Source: Clostridia bacterium (GTDB lineage Bacteria; Bacillota; Clostridia; UBA1381; UBA9506). From it: 64,000 nucleotides of DNA. This document shows, piece by piece, positions 37,421 through 45,631 of this stretch. The DNA is taken from positions 1 to 64,000 of the forward strand of contig JAFQAZ010000011.1 in NCBI GenBank assembly GCA_017416855.1. Reading direction: 5' to 3'. Position 1 is the first letter of the stretch, and every line of letters starts with the position of its first letter. Position numbers and translations under genes: made by a program. Under the pieces are notes generated by a model. The model was not told where the DNA came from and made no database searches. It was given only the letters and a program-made list of their open reading frames with translations.

Positions 37421-38995
37421 ATGAAAAAAATTATTTGTTTAATGCTAACCCTTGTTATGGCACTAAGTGTAGCCGGATGTAAAGGGGAGAAAAAAGCGGT
37501 TTCTAATGAAGACGGAATTATAAGCTTTACCATGATGGGTAATCCGAATCATCCTACGGATAAGGATACAGAAACGGAAAAATGGATTGAAGAAAAGTAT
37601 GGTGTTTCTATTGATGTTTACAGTGTTACGGCTAGTTATTATGAAAAATTAGCTACAATGCTTGCTTCAGATGAAGTACCTGATGTGATGTTTATTAATG
37701 AACCACAAAACTGGCAACCGTTGGTAGATCAGGGATTTTTAGCACAGGTGACTAAAGAACAGATTAAAAAGTATGCACCTCGTCATTTTGCTGCAATCAA
37801 TGAGAAAGATGAACGTATTTGGGCTATTAGTTCTTATAAAGGTGAAAACTGGGTTCTCCCTAAACTGATGGGTGATGAATATGGCACAGTTACAGTATGG
37901 CGTAAGGATTGGCTTGATAAATTAGGCATAACAAAGATTCCTGAAACTTTAGAGGAATTTGAAGCGGCTTATCTTAAGGTTCGCAACGAAGACCCCGATG
38001 GTAACGGACAGAAAGATACATATGGTTTCACTGGTTGCGGTGGCGCTACGGAACGCCAATTTGATCAGATTTTTGGTGCCTTTGGTGTTATGCCGGGTCA
38101 ATGGATTGTAGAAAATGGTAAGGTTTCTAATGGTACTGTTGACGACAGGGCAAAAGAGGCGTTGACACTTCTGCACAAGTGGTATGAGATGGAAATTATA
38201 GATCCGGAAATGATTACAGATACACAACAAACATATTTCCCGAAATTTAATGCAAACCGTGTTGCAGTTATTAATACCGGCTATGAGAATATGATAGAAA
38301 CAACGGCTACTGGTGCATCTAATAAGAAGAACTTTGAAGAAGCTCATCCCGGTGTTAAATGGGAAGATGCTGTTGCGTTTGGTTCTCTGCCGCAAGGTAA
38401 GGATGGAACACGTGGTGACTGGTTATGGGGTCCGAGAGCTAACTTTGTAGTTTTTGGCGAACAACTTTCAGAAAATGAAGAGAAGCTTGGTAAGATTCTG
38501 AGTATCTTGGATGATATCAACTATAATGAGGAGAATGCCATTCGCGCCGTTTGGGGTGAAAAAGGAGTTACTTATGATTATATAGACCCTGAAGTTGGTG
38601 TTTCTTCTGGCTTAAAGTTTTTAGCACCGTATGATACAGACACAACTGCACGCTCTTCTAAGGGATTGAATGGTTTCTTTAATATTCTAACTCCGGCATA
38701 TGGTTGGGCTAGTGCGGATATTGTAAGACAGTATACAGATGCTTCAATTTTTGAAACAAAAGCAAAACTTACTGAAGATACAAAATATGTTGATTCTTTA
38801 ATGCGTCCGTATTTGGCTTCTGCTAAACGTTATCAGGCTGATTTAGACAAACTGAAAACAACAGCATATAGTGAATTTATTACAGGTGCACGCGATCTTG
38901 AGACATGGGATGATTTTGTAAAGGAATACATGGCAAAAGGTGGCGAACAACTTCAAAAAGAGGCACAGGAATTCTATGATACAAATATGAAATAA
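37421..38995 (+). CDS. Sugar ABC transporter solute-binding lipoprotein (second of two)
   Basis: A 524-residue lipoprotein with lipobox (LSVAGC, Cys about residue 20). It carries the same landmarks as the 13448 protein: VPDVMFINEPQNWQPL, DPDGNGQKDTYGFTG and FDQIFGAFGVMPGQW. It lies directly after the two permease genes and has a strong ribosome site (AAGGAGAG), so it is the primary receptor of this importer. The two binding proteins probably extend the ligand range or act at different stages of induction. A perfect hairpin follows the gene. Confidence 0.93.
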   Translation: MKKIICLMLTLVMALSVAGCKGEKKAVSNEDGIISFTMMGNPNHPTDKDTETEKWIEEKYGVSIDVYSVTASYYEKLATMLASDEVPDVMFINEPQNWQPLVDQGFLAQVTKEQIKKYAPRHFAAINEKDERIWAISSYKGENWVLPKLMGDEYGTVTVWRKDWLDKLGITKIPETLEEFEAAYLKVRNEDPDGNGQKDTYGFTGCGGATERQFDQIFGAFGVMPGQWIVENGKVSNGTVDDRAKEALTLLHKWYEMEIIDPEMITDTQQTYFPKFNANRVAVINTGYENMIETTATGASNKKNFEEAHPGVKWEDAVAFGSLPQGKDGTRGDWLWGPRANFVVFGEQLSENEEKLGKILSILDDINYNEENAIRAVWGEKGVTYDYIDPEVGVSSGLKFLAPYDTDTTARSSKGLNGFFNILTPAYGWASADIVRQYTDASIFETKAKLTEDTKYVDSLMRPYLASAKRYQADLDKLKTTAYSEFITGARDLETWDDFVKEYMAKGGEQLQKEAQEFYDTNMK

Positions 38996-39024
38996 TGTAG
39001 TATTGTCTTAAACGAGAATATGCG

Positions 39025-39061
39025 ATCTGGTGTAATATAGCCTGTTTATATTACACCAGAT
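39025..39061 (+). promoter_or_regulatory. Perfect 15-bp intergenic hairpin after binding-protein gene
   Basis: ATCTGGTGTAATATA (39025-39039) pairs fully with 39047-39061 around a seven-base loop. There is no T-tract on the plus strand, so it may protect the binding-protein message from decay or cause partial termination rather than full stop. Confidence 0.7.
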
Positions 39062-39124
39062 TCGTATAAGGCAGAAAAACGAAGCAATCTGCGAAATGTT
39101 AAGTTTTATTGCGTAAAATAAATT

Positions 39125-39196
39125 ATGTTAGGAAAATGTATTATGTTAGGAAAATGTATTATGTTAGGAAAATGTATTATGTTAAGATGTGGCTTT
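39125..39196 (+). repeat. Tandem 18-bp repeat carrying ribosome site and start codon
   Basis: ATGTTAGGAAAATGTATT occurs three times in a row (39125, 39143, 39161) and begins a fourth time at 39179, diverging after ATGTTA. Every unit contains AGGA nine bases before the next ATG, and 18 is a multiple of three, so all four ATGs are in frame. The repeat therefore multiplies initiation sites of the downstream gene. Confidence 0.9.
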
Positions 39197-40519
39197 TATG
39201 AGATGGATGTTACACCATGTTTAGGCAGCGATATCCCCGGTTATTATATTCGCCGCCCGTCAAATGGTGTGCAGGATAAATTATACGTTCGTGCAATGGC
39301 TATCGAAGTCGATGGAGTATGTGCATTAGTTATGTCGGTTGATGCTATTACATTATTGGAGGAAACCAGGAGTAAAGCTGTTGAAAAAATTACGGCTGCA
39401 ACAGGTGTTCCAAATGAATTAATACTTTGCAGTGCAACGCATTCTCACACTGCGGGCTATGTGAAAAGTTCAAGATTGGGAACCACTCGCGACGAACTAT
39501 ACATGGAGATGATAGCACGAAAAATTGGCGATTGTGGTATTTTAGCATACCAAAATCTTGTGCCGGCAAAAGCTAAATATGCCAAAAGTGATGTATATGG
39601 TATCTCTTTCGTTCGCAACTATCGAATGAAAGATGGAACAATTCGTACAAATCCTGGTTTTCAAAATCCGGATATTTTAGAGCCGATTGGAACGATTGAC
39701 CCGGAATTTCCTATGCTATTTTTATTTGATGAAGAAGATAAGCCAATGGGAGCTCTTACAAATTTTGCACTTCATCACGATTGTGTGCAGGGGACAAAAT
39801 ATTCTGCTGACTATTCTGGAGTTTTAGCCAAAGAAATGAAGCAAAGCTATGGTGAAAACTTTACTACTGTTTTTTTAAATGGCGCATGTGGTAATATTAA
39901 TCATCTGGATGTTTCGCGTCCTCAATCAGATTTTTATGCTGGAGATGGATTTTGCTATAGCGGGTACCATATAAAAATAGGAACAAGACTAGCTGAAGAA
40001 GCACGCAAAATGTATGAAAGCGCAATACCTTTTAATATTGATGTGGTTTCCGGGAGAGCAGAGCTTTTCCCGATAAAGAAACGTACAGCACCTATTGAAT
40101 TGCTGCACGAAGCAGAGGAATTAATTAGAACAACACCATATCAAGCATTAAAAGATATTGATTCTGCAGAGTCAGTTGTTGCAAAACGTGCTAATGCAGA
40201 AGATATTGTAACTTTCTTTGGGTTGCCGGAGGAAGTACCCGTTATGATTCAAGCCTTGCGGCTTGGGGATATGATGCTTTACGGAACTTCTGGTGAAGTA
40301 TATGTAGAATTTGGTAAATACACAAAGGAAAATTCCCCAACTCAATTTAATATGTTTGCAGAATTATGTGGTGGGGTTGTTTCTGTTTATATTCCAACGC
40401 CAGAGATTTGTGCATCCAAAACAGCTTATGAGGGACAAATTCCAGTTAGTGCGCTAACAGAAGAATGTGGACAGATTATGTCGGATGAAATGCTTAAATT
40501 AGCAAAAGAAATTATGTGA
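39179..40519 (+). CDS. Neutral/alkaline ceramidase-like hydrolase, cytosolic
   Basis: A 446-residue protein related to the N-terminal catalytic domain of neutral ceramidases, a fold also found as uncharacterised members in bacterial carbohydrate loci. The zinc-site hallmark SATHSHTAGY is at about residue 86 (H-x-H), with TNFALHHDCVQG and NGACGNINHLD further on, which fit the remaining metal and catalytic positions. No signal peptide, so it is unlikely to act on external sphingolipids; an amide or ester of a sugar is more plausible. Start ATG 39179 is the last of four in-frame candidates in the tandem repeat; longer forms add 6, 12 or 18 residues. Confidence 0.8.
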   Translation: MLRCGFYEMDVTPCLGSDIPGYYIRRPSNGVQDKLYVRAMAIEVDGVCALVMSVDAITLLEETRSKAVEKITAATGVPNELILCSATHSHTAGYVKSSRLGTTRDELYMEMIARKIGDCGILAYQNLVPAKAKYAKSDVYGISFVRNYRMKDGTIRTNPGFQNPDILEPIGTIDPEFPMLFLFDEEDKPMGALTNFALHHDCVQGTKYSADYSGVLAKEMKQSYGENFTTVFLNGACGNINHLDVSRPQSDFYAGDGFCYSGYHIKIGTRLAEEARKMYESAIPFNIDVVSGRAELFPIKKRTAPIELLHEAEELIRTTPYQALKDIDSAESVVAKRANAEDIVTFFGLPEEVPVMIQALRLGDMMLYGTSGEVYVEFGKYTKENSPTQFNMFAELCGGVVSVYIPTPEICASKTAYEGQIPVSALTEECGQIMSDEMLKLAKEIM

Positions 40520-40550
40520 TTAAAAAATAATGATGAAAGGAATAAAAACT

Positions 40551-41585
40551 ATGAAAGAATTAAAATTAGGTGTCATTGGGGCTGGAGATTTTTCAACGTA
40601 TCATTTAGATGGTATTAGAAAGGCTCCTAATGCAACTGCAGTTGCTATTTGTGATTTGCATGAAGAAAAAGCAAAAGCACAGGCAGAAAAATTTTATGTG
40701 CCTGATTACTATACAAATCATCATGAGCTTTTAGCAAGAGAGGATATTGATGCAGTTACTTTACCTCTTCCTGATCAGGTACATAAACAGATTGCTATTG
40801 ATGCTCTCCGAGCTGGCAAGCATGTTTTATGCGAGAAGCCGATGGCTCTTTCTTTGGATGAGTGTAAAGAAATGATTCAGGTTGCAAGAGAAACAGGCAA
40901 GCAGCTTATGGTTGGTCAAATTGGACGTTATACTCCGGGATTCCTTCAGGCAAAAGCCTTGCTTGATAGTGGGGCAATAGGTGAACTTTTTATGATTGAA
41001 TCAGAGTATGCTCATGATTATTCAGCTATTGGTGGTCAAGGAGGATGGCGTGTAACACCTGAACGTGAGCCTATTATCGGAGGCGGATGTCATGCTGTAG
41101 ATTTAGTAAGAATGATGGCAGGAAACCCGACTGAAGTATCCGCATATGCCAACAATAAGTCTTTGACTGATTGGCCGATTCACGATTGTACGCTTGCTAT
41201 TATGCGTTTCCCCACCGGTGTAATCGGTAAAGTTATGACATCAACAGGTTGTAAGCGCAACTATACTATGCGTTCTTTACTCTATGGAACAAAAGGCACA
41301 ATTATTTTTGATAATACATCTCCTGTTATTTCCTTATTCCAAGAAAAATTTACAGATAATAAGGATTTTGAGCCATTTAATCAACAAACACTTGAAATCA
41401 AAATTCCTGTTGAGGTGAACAATCATAACTTTACCTCTGAAGTTGCAGATTTTTGCAAATGTATTGGTGAGGGCAGAGATGTTACAACTAATGGTGTTGA
41501 AGGTGCTTCAACAGTTTCTGTGTGCCTCTCGATTGTTGAGTCCTTTAAAACCGGTAAGTCTGTTTCTGTAGATTATAATTTTTGA
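40551..41585 (+). CDS. Gfo/Idh/MocA-family oxidoreductase (3 of 3)
   Basis: A 344-residue NAD(P)-dependent oxidoreductase with the classical nucleotide loop LGVIGAGDFSTYHL, EKPMALSLDEC near residue 95, and the catalytic histidine segment GGGCHAVDLVRMM near residue 180. Unlike the two at 15042 and 16046 it has the standard GxGxxG-type loop. ATG 40551 follows AAAGGA by eight bases; the frame opens earlier at 40530 without a ribosome site. It is 31 bases after the ceramidase-like gene. Probably oxidises a sugar or sugar acid released from the imported oligosaccharide. Confidence 0.88.
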   Translation: MKELKLGVIGAGDFSTYHLDGIRKAPNATAVAICDLHEEKAKAQAEKFYVPDYYTNHHELLAREDIDAVTLPLPDQVHKQIAIDALRAGKHVLCEKPMALSLDECKEMIQVARETGKQLMVGQIGRYTPGFLQAKALLDSGAIGELFMIESEYAHDYSAIGGQGGWRVTPEREPIIGGGCHAVDLVRMMAGNPTEVSAYANNKSLTDWPIHDCTLAIMRFPTGVIGKVMTSTGCKRNYTMRSLLYGTKGTIIFDNTSPVISLFQEKFTDNKDFEPFNQQTLEIKIPVEVNNHNFTSEVADFCKCIGEGRDVTTNGVEGASTVSVCLSIVESFKTGKSVSVDYNF

Positions 41586-41633
41586 TTAATAAACAGGTTA
41601 AAAAAGAAGAATAGAGCCGTTAGGAGAAAGCTT

Positions 41634-42320
41634 ATGAAACGTTCACAAATTAATAACGCCATTAAAGTAGCGATGGAAAGACTTGCAGAATACAAAATAA
41701 CATTGCCATGCTTTGGGTATTGGACAAAAGAAAATTGGATAAAAAACCAAGACATAACTGGGACAATACGTGAAAGGATGTTGGGTTGGGATGTAACTGA
41801 TTTTGGAACCGATGATTTTGAGCATTGTGGGGCAACATTGTTTACAGTCAGAAACGGAGATAAGCAGGATAAACAGTTAAAAATGCCATATGCCGAAAAA
41901 TATATCATTCTTTCTGATGAAAATGAGCAAGAAATCCCTCTTCATTATCATGTCTATAAAAGTGAGGACATTATTAACCGTGGTGGTGGTGTGCTGGTCG
42001 TTCAGCTTTTTAACAAAGCAGAAGATGGCGGATTGGATAAGGAACGGGATGTCATGGTTTACACTGACTGTATCAAACGAGTACTTAAGCCGGGAGAACT
42101 TATTGAAATTCAACCGGGAGACAGTATTACGTTAGAACCCTATGTATACCATAGATTTTATGCTAAAAAAGGTCATGGAATTTTAATTGCCGGTGAGGTA
42201 TCCAAAGTCAATGATGATAATACAGACAATGTGTTTTATCAACCTTCAGAACGATTTTCGAATGTTGAGGAAGATGAAGAAGTAACATACCCGCTTGTGA
42301 ACGAATACAACGTTTTTTAG
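41634..42320 (+). CDS. D-lyxose/D-mannose-type sugar isomerase (cupin)
   Basis: A 228-residue cytosolic protein of the D-lyxose ketol-isomerase family, which interconverts aldoses such as lyxose or mannose with ketoses. The cupin metal site is visible as PLHYHVYKSEDI (H-x-H ... E) near residue 103, with the last histidine in EPYVYHRFYA. Length matches the family. GGAG precedes ATG 41634. It ends the carbohydrate locus, and fits a terminal step that feeds a released monosaccharide into central metabolism. Confidence 0.88.
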   Translation: MKRSQINNAIKVAMERLAEYKITLPCFGYWTKENWIKNQDITGTIRERMLGWDVTDFGTDDFEHCGATLFTVRNGDKQDKQLKMPYAEKYIILSDENEQEIPLHYHVYKSEDIINRGGGVLVVQLFNKAEDGGLDKERDVMVYTDCIKRVLKPGELIEIQPGDSITLEPYVYHRFYAKKGHGILIAGEVSKVNDDNTDNVFYQPSERFSNVEEDEEVTYPLVNEYNVF

Positions 42321-42572
42321 AGAACAGTTGAATGTGGAATTATTATTGTAGTTTGCATTTGTTTTCTTCGTTAAGCAAATGACAACATTGTGCTGATGCT
42401 TGAGATATTTTAACCAACTTTTTTTCTTACTTATCTTGTATGTATATGCTATGGAAATTCAGTAAAGTGATATAGATAGTTTTGATGAAGTTCAAAAATA
42501 GATTTATCACAATAGGAGTGTCTCTCTGGTAGAGTTGCTCCTCAACTTTTAGTAGTAATTTATTAACATAAA
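42321..42572. other. Intergenic stretch, end of carbohydrate locus
   Basis: About 250 bases without a gene. I see only weak inverted pairs (TTTGC at 42352-42356 with GCAAA at 42374-42378) and no clear promoter or operator copy. Confidence 0.4.
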
Positions 42573-42612
42573 AACGGAGAAGCGAACCTCGTTATGCTGT
42601 CGCTTCTCCGTT
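42573..42612 (-). terminator. Terminator of the DUF6076 gene, possibly bidirectional
   Basis: AACGGAGAAGCGA (42573-42585) pairs with TCGCTTCTCCGTT (42600-42612). On the minus strand TTTTT follows at once, so it ends the DUF6076-type transcript. It could also end the isomerase transcript from the other side. Confidence 0.75.
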
Positions 42613-42622
42613 ACGGTAATAA

Positions 42623-43477
42623 TTAAATTTTTGTCCACTCATCGTCCATAAACCAGTTTTTAAACTCATCTGCAGAAATTTTACCGTTTCTGTATGCGGT
42701 GAGTTTTTCTTTTGTTTTTATTTTCCAGACTTCAAATTCTGTTTTTAAAAGAGGATTACGGCTAACACGGGTGTTATAGCGTCTGCGGGCTGCGTAGAAT
42801 TCAGTTTCAGTATCAGACAGGTTGCTTTTGTAGGTGTTGTTCGCACCAACAACTGAGCATTTATCTTTTAAACCCGGAACAGTTCTTTCGCAATATAAAG
42901 AATCAACTCTGCCTTTGGGAACGAAAGGTAAATTACAGTTTTTGCATAACTTAATCGGCAGATTGTTTTTTAACACCGTATGGAATTCATAATATATGAA
43001 TTCTAGGATTGTATCCGTATACACGCAATCAATTATTTCGTCGTTCCCTAGTGGGCTTGAGACAAATATTTTTGAATTCTCGGCTTCGCCTATACTTATC
43101 CCTGAACCACAATTAAAAACCATTCCCATATAAAATGATTTTCGTATGTTATCCAAGAAGTGAAGACGTGATTTGCCGGTGTACTCAGCGGTAATGTTGC
43201 ATAAATCGTATATATCGCTTTTCAGATACTTGATATCATCTAAAAAAGTATCAAGCATAAATTTTGCACACAGATTCCAAAAGTATAATTTGTTATCAGC
43301 TTGTTCAGGTTCTTCATTTATCTTTGAGATGGTTTCAAAAAGTAAAGTGATTTGCTCTTTTGTAAAATCGTTTATAAAATGAGTAAGATAGCTTTGCGGA
43401 TATCGAGGGTGCAGCTTGTTAATCATTTTAAGTAATTTATGAACTATCCCCCGAAGATAGATGCAATAACTATCCAC
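42623..43477 (-). CDS. DUF6076-like zinc-finger protein, 5'-truncated
   Basis: 284 residues from a GTG with no ribosome site. It contains a C-terminal zinc-knuckle: CKNCNLPFVPKG followed by YCERTVPGLKDKCS, a hallmark of DUF6076 proteins of clostridial mobile elements as I remember them. The frame stays open and coding-like upstream to 43561 (including FENALFGVDSYCIYLRG across the GTG) but has no start, so the true 5' end was lost at a junction with the recombinase fragment near 43540-43560. It is probably an inactive remnant. Confidence 0.65.
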   Translation of the reverse strand: MDSYCIYLRGIVHKLLKMINKLHPRYPQSYLTHFINDFTKEQITLLFETISKINEEPEQADNKLYFWNLCAKFMLDTFLDDIKYLKSDIYDLCNITAEYTGKSRLHFLDNIRKSFYMGMVFNCGSGISIGEAENSKIFVSSPLGNDEIIDCVYTDTILEFIYYEFHTVLKNNLPIKLCKNCNLPFVPKGRVDSLYCERTVPGLKDKCSVVGANNTYKSNLSDTETEFYAARRRYNTRVSRNPLLKTEFEVWKIKTKEKLTAYRNGKISADEFKNWFMDDEWTKI

Positions 43478-43541
43478 ACCAAATAATGCATTTTCAAATT
43501 TATCATAGGATGCATCTGATTTCTTTTGATCGAGATAATCA

Positions 43542-44108
43542 ATGTATGCATGTTCATCCCATTACATAGATGAGGAAGCCATCGGTGCATTTGTTTTAAA
43601 TGACATTAAAAACTATGCACAGCTTGCCAAAAACCAACGGAATGAATTGGCGGAAAAACTTTACGGGGCGTTAAAAAAGACAAATAGTTCAGAAGTAGGC
43701 ACATTGAGTACCAAGGTAAAAGGTATCGAGAAGCGTCTTTCTGAAATTAATGACAGAATAAAAAGTCTTTATGAGGATAAATGCCTTGGGAAGATACCTG
43801 AAGATGTTGCCTTAAGCCTGATGCAGGATTTTACTGTTGAAAAAAATGACCTTGAAACAAAATTGCCGGTGTTGAAAGAAAAACTCGTCAATATGAATGA
43901 AACAGTCGGAAACATCAATGAATGGCTGGATATGATTTCAGCCTATGAAAACATTACAGAACTTGACCGTGAGATTGTGTGCGGTCTGGTTGATCGTGTT
44001 ACGGTTTATGAAAAAGACCGAAGCGCAACCCCTGTGACTCATGAGGTAAAAATTGAATACAGATTTATCAAGAATCTTTTGCATAAAGAGAAAGAGGATG
44101 CTGCCTGA
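43542..44108 (+). pseudogene. C-terminal fragment of a large serine recombinase
   Basis: Only the last 188 residues remain. They begin inside the recombinase zinc-ribbon (ACSSHYIDEEAIGAFVLNDI) and continue with the coiled-coil region (KGIEKRLSEINDRIKSLYEDKCLG) and the DUF4368-type end (LVDRVTVYEKD ... EIEYRF). The catalytic N-terminal domain with its active serine is absent. Large serine recombinases move integrative elements; this remnant abuts the tRNA-Ser gene and an oppositely oriented, truncated DUF6076 gene, which shows that an element end was deleted here. Confidence 0.85.
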
Positions 44109-44134
44109 TTTCTCAAACAACATCCTCTAATCTT

Positions 44135-44162
44135 ATACACTTAAATTCCACAAAAAGTGTAT
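44135..44162. other. Small inverted repeat beside tRNA-Ser
   Basis: ATACACTT (44135-44142) and AAGTGTAT (44155-44162) form an eight-base stem. It could end the tRNA transcript on the minus strand, but the T-tract is poor. Confidence 0.35.
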
Positions 44163-44168
44163 TCGCAT

Positions 44169-44262
<94 letters not shown>

Positions 44263-44391
44263 AAGTATTCAATTCGGCAGGTGTTAACCACCTCACGAGA
44301 CAATAGTATAGCACAAAGAATAGCAAAAATCAAGCAAAAATTGAAAAAAATATAAAAAATTTAAAAATTATAAAAAAAGTGATAAATATGC

Positions 44392-44420
44392 TTGACTTTC
44401 CCTGTTTGTTATCATATAAT
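44392..44420 (+). promoter_or_regulatory. Promoter of sigH
   Basis: TTGACT (44392-44397), a 17-base spacer and a perfect TATAAT (44415-44420) lie 42 bases before the start codon; consistent with the housekeeping sigma factor. Confidence 0.8.
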
Positions 44421-44461
44421 TATTGCAAAGGCTTATGCATTTTGGCAGGAGGGTTTGTTCT

Positions 44462-45103
44462 GTGCCTGAAAAAAATTCTTTTCAAACCGTCGATATTGAT
44501 TCAAAAATATCGCAGTTGCCTGATGAAGAACTTGTTTTGCTGGCAAAGAGTGGAAATCCCTCTGCGGTAGAGGTACTTGTCAATCGGTATAAGAATTTAG
44601 TCAGGATTCGCTCTAAGTCTTATTTTTTGGCTGGGGCCGATCGTGAGGATTTAGTTCAAGAAGGTATGATTGGTCTTTATAAGGCTGTTATGAGCTTTGA
44701 TACAAGCCGTAACGTGACCTTTAAAACCTTTGCCGAGCTTTGTGTGACCAGACATATTATTTCAGCTGTGAAAATGTCTACCAGGCAGAAACATATGCCG
44801 CTGAACTCTTATGTATCCTTAAATAAAACAGAATCTGGAATGGATTCTATTGAGTATTCCGGTTTATCTGTTGAAAAGAACGAATCGAATCCTGAACAGA
44901 TTATGATCGAAAAAGAAGACATAATCGGTATTGAAGGTCAAATTGATAAGGCGTTGTCTGCATTTGAAGCTGAGGTTTTGATGTACTATTTAAGCGGCAT
45001 GTCTTATGGCAAGATTGCCGTTCATATGAATAGGGACTTAAAGTCCATTGACAACGCGCTGCAAAGAATCAAGCGCAAGCTTGAAAAAGTGCTTTTCCAT
45101 TAA
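44462..45103 (+). CDS. sigH: RNA polymerase sporulation sigma factor SigH
   Basis: A 213-residue sigma-70 family protein, the usual SigH length. Region 2 is visible (AVEVLVNRYKNLVRI, then DREDLVQEGMIGLYKAVMSFD and the promoter-melting segment FKTFAELCVTRHIISAVK), region 4 at the end (LSAFEAEVLMYYLSGMSYGK and the recognition helix). In Bacillus and Clostridium SigH starts the transition to sporulation. GTG 44462 sits eight bases after AGGAGGG; a longer frame upstream has no ribosome site. Monocistronic: strong own promoter and a terminator after the gene. Confidence 0.92.
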   Translation: MPEKNSFQTVDIDSKISQLPDEELVLLAKSGNPSAVEVLVNRYKNLVRIRSKSYFLAGADREDLVQEGMIGLYKAVMSFDTSRNVTFKTFAELCVTRHIISAVKMSTRQKHMPLNSYVSLNKTESGMDSIEYSGLSVEKNESNPEQIMIEKEDIIGIEGQIDKALSAFEAEVLMYYLSGMSYGKIAVHMNRDLKSIDNALQRIKRKLEKVLFH

Positions 45104-45134
45104 TTTGTTGTTAAGTGTGTTGTGTTGTGTTTCG

Positions 45135-45156
45135 GTAAATGGGAGCTTGCTCCTTT
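45135..45156 (+). terminator. Intrinsic terminator after sigH
   Basis: GGAGC-tt-GCTCC (45140-45151) with A residues before and five T after it. Short but typical. Confidence 0.65.
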
Positions 45157-45196
45157 TTACAATATATTTTTTTATTATCAAAGTGAGGGAAACTAC

Positions 45197-45466
45197 ATGT
45201 ACGAAGACAAGACATTGGTTTGTAAGGATTGTGGAGCAGAATTTGTTTTCACAGCCGGCGAACAGGAATTCTATGCAGAAAAAGGTTTCGAAAATGAACC
45301 TACCCGCTGCAAAGAATGCAGAATTGCAAGAAAGAACAGCTTAAGACAGTCCAGAGAAATGCACACGGCTATTTGCGCTGATTGCGGCAAAGAAGCTCAG
45401 GTTCCTTTTGAACCTAAGGAAGATAGACCGGTGTATTGCAGCGAGTGTTTTGCAAACCACAGATAA
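45197..45466 (+). CDS. Small zinc-ribbon protein
   Basis: An 89-residue protein with three CxxC-type pairs plus a fourth: CKDCGAEF (residues 9-12), CKEC near 40, CADC near 62 and CSEC near 83. The first half matches the small zinc-ribbon family often found near clostridial housekeeping genes; the second half is a CxxC repeat ribbon. It probably binds two zinc ions and may contact nucleic acid or protein. ATG 45197 follows GTGAGGGA. Role unknown. Confidence 0.8.
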   Translation: MYEDKTLVCKDCGAEFVFTAGEQEFYAEKGFENEPTRCKECRIARKNSLRQSREMHTAICADCGKEAQVPFEPKEDRPVYCSECFANHR

Positions 45467-45548
45467 TCCCAAGCTTTGAGGATTAACTTGCGTTACACAG
45501 ACATTCGTTTGGATAGCGCGATATGTGCGTTAGAAGTTTATGCTTGCG

Positions 45549-45593
45549 TATAATTACCTTTCGAAAGAGTGGGTCTAGGTTCCCACTCTTTCG
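45549..45593 (+). ncRNA. rimP-leader-type hairpin
   Basis: A perfect 12-base stem (CGAAAGAGTGGG 45562-45573, CCCACTCTTTCG 45582-45593) lies directly upstream of rimP, behind a TATAAT-like box at 45549. A GAAAGAGTGGG/CCCACTCTTTC hairpin at this place is the hallmark of the Firmicutes rimP-leader, thought to control the rimP-nusA-infB operon. The assignment rests on position and stem sequence. Confidence 0.75.
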
Positions 45594-45631
45594 TATTGTA
45601 TTACCGCTTTTATAAAGGTAAGGTGAATGGT

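Noticed and set aside
39125-39196. CRISPR-like tandem repeat
   Set aside because: Units are 18 bases with no spacers and each contains a start codon; no cas genes are near.
43542-44108. Functional integrase for the supposed island
   Set aside because: The catalytic N-terminal domain is missing, so this copy cannot move anything.
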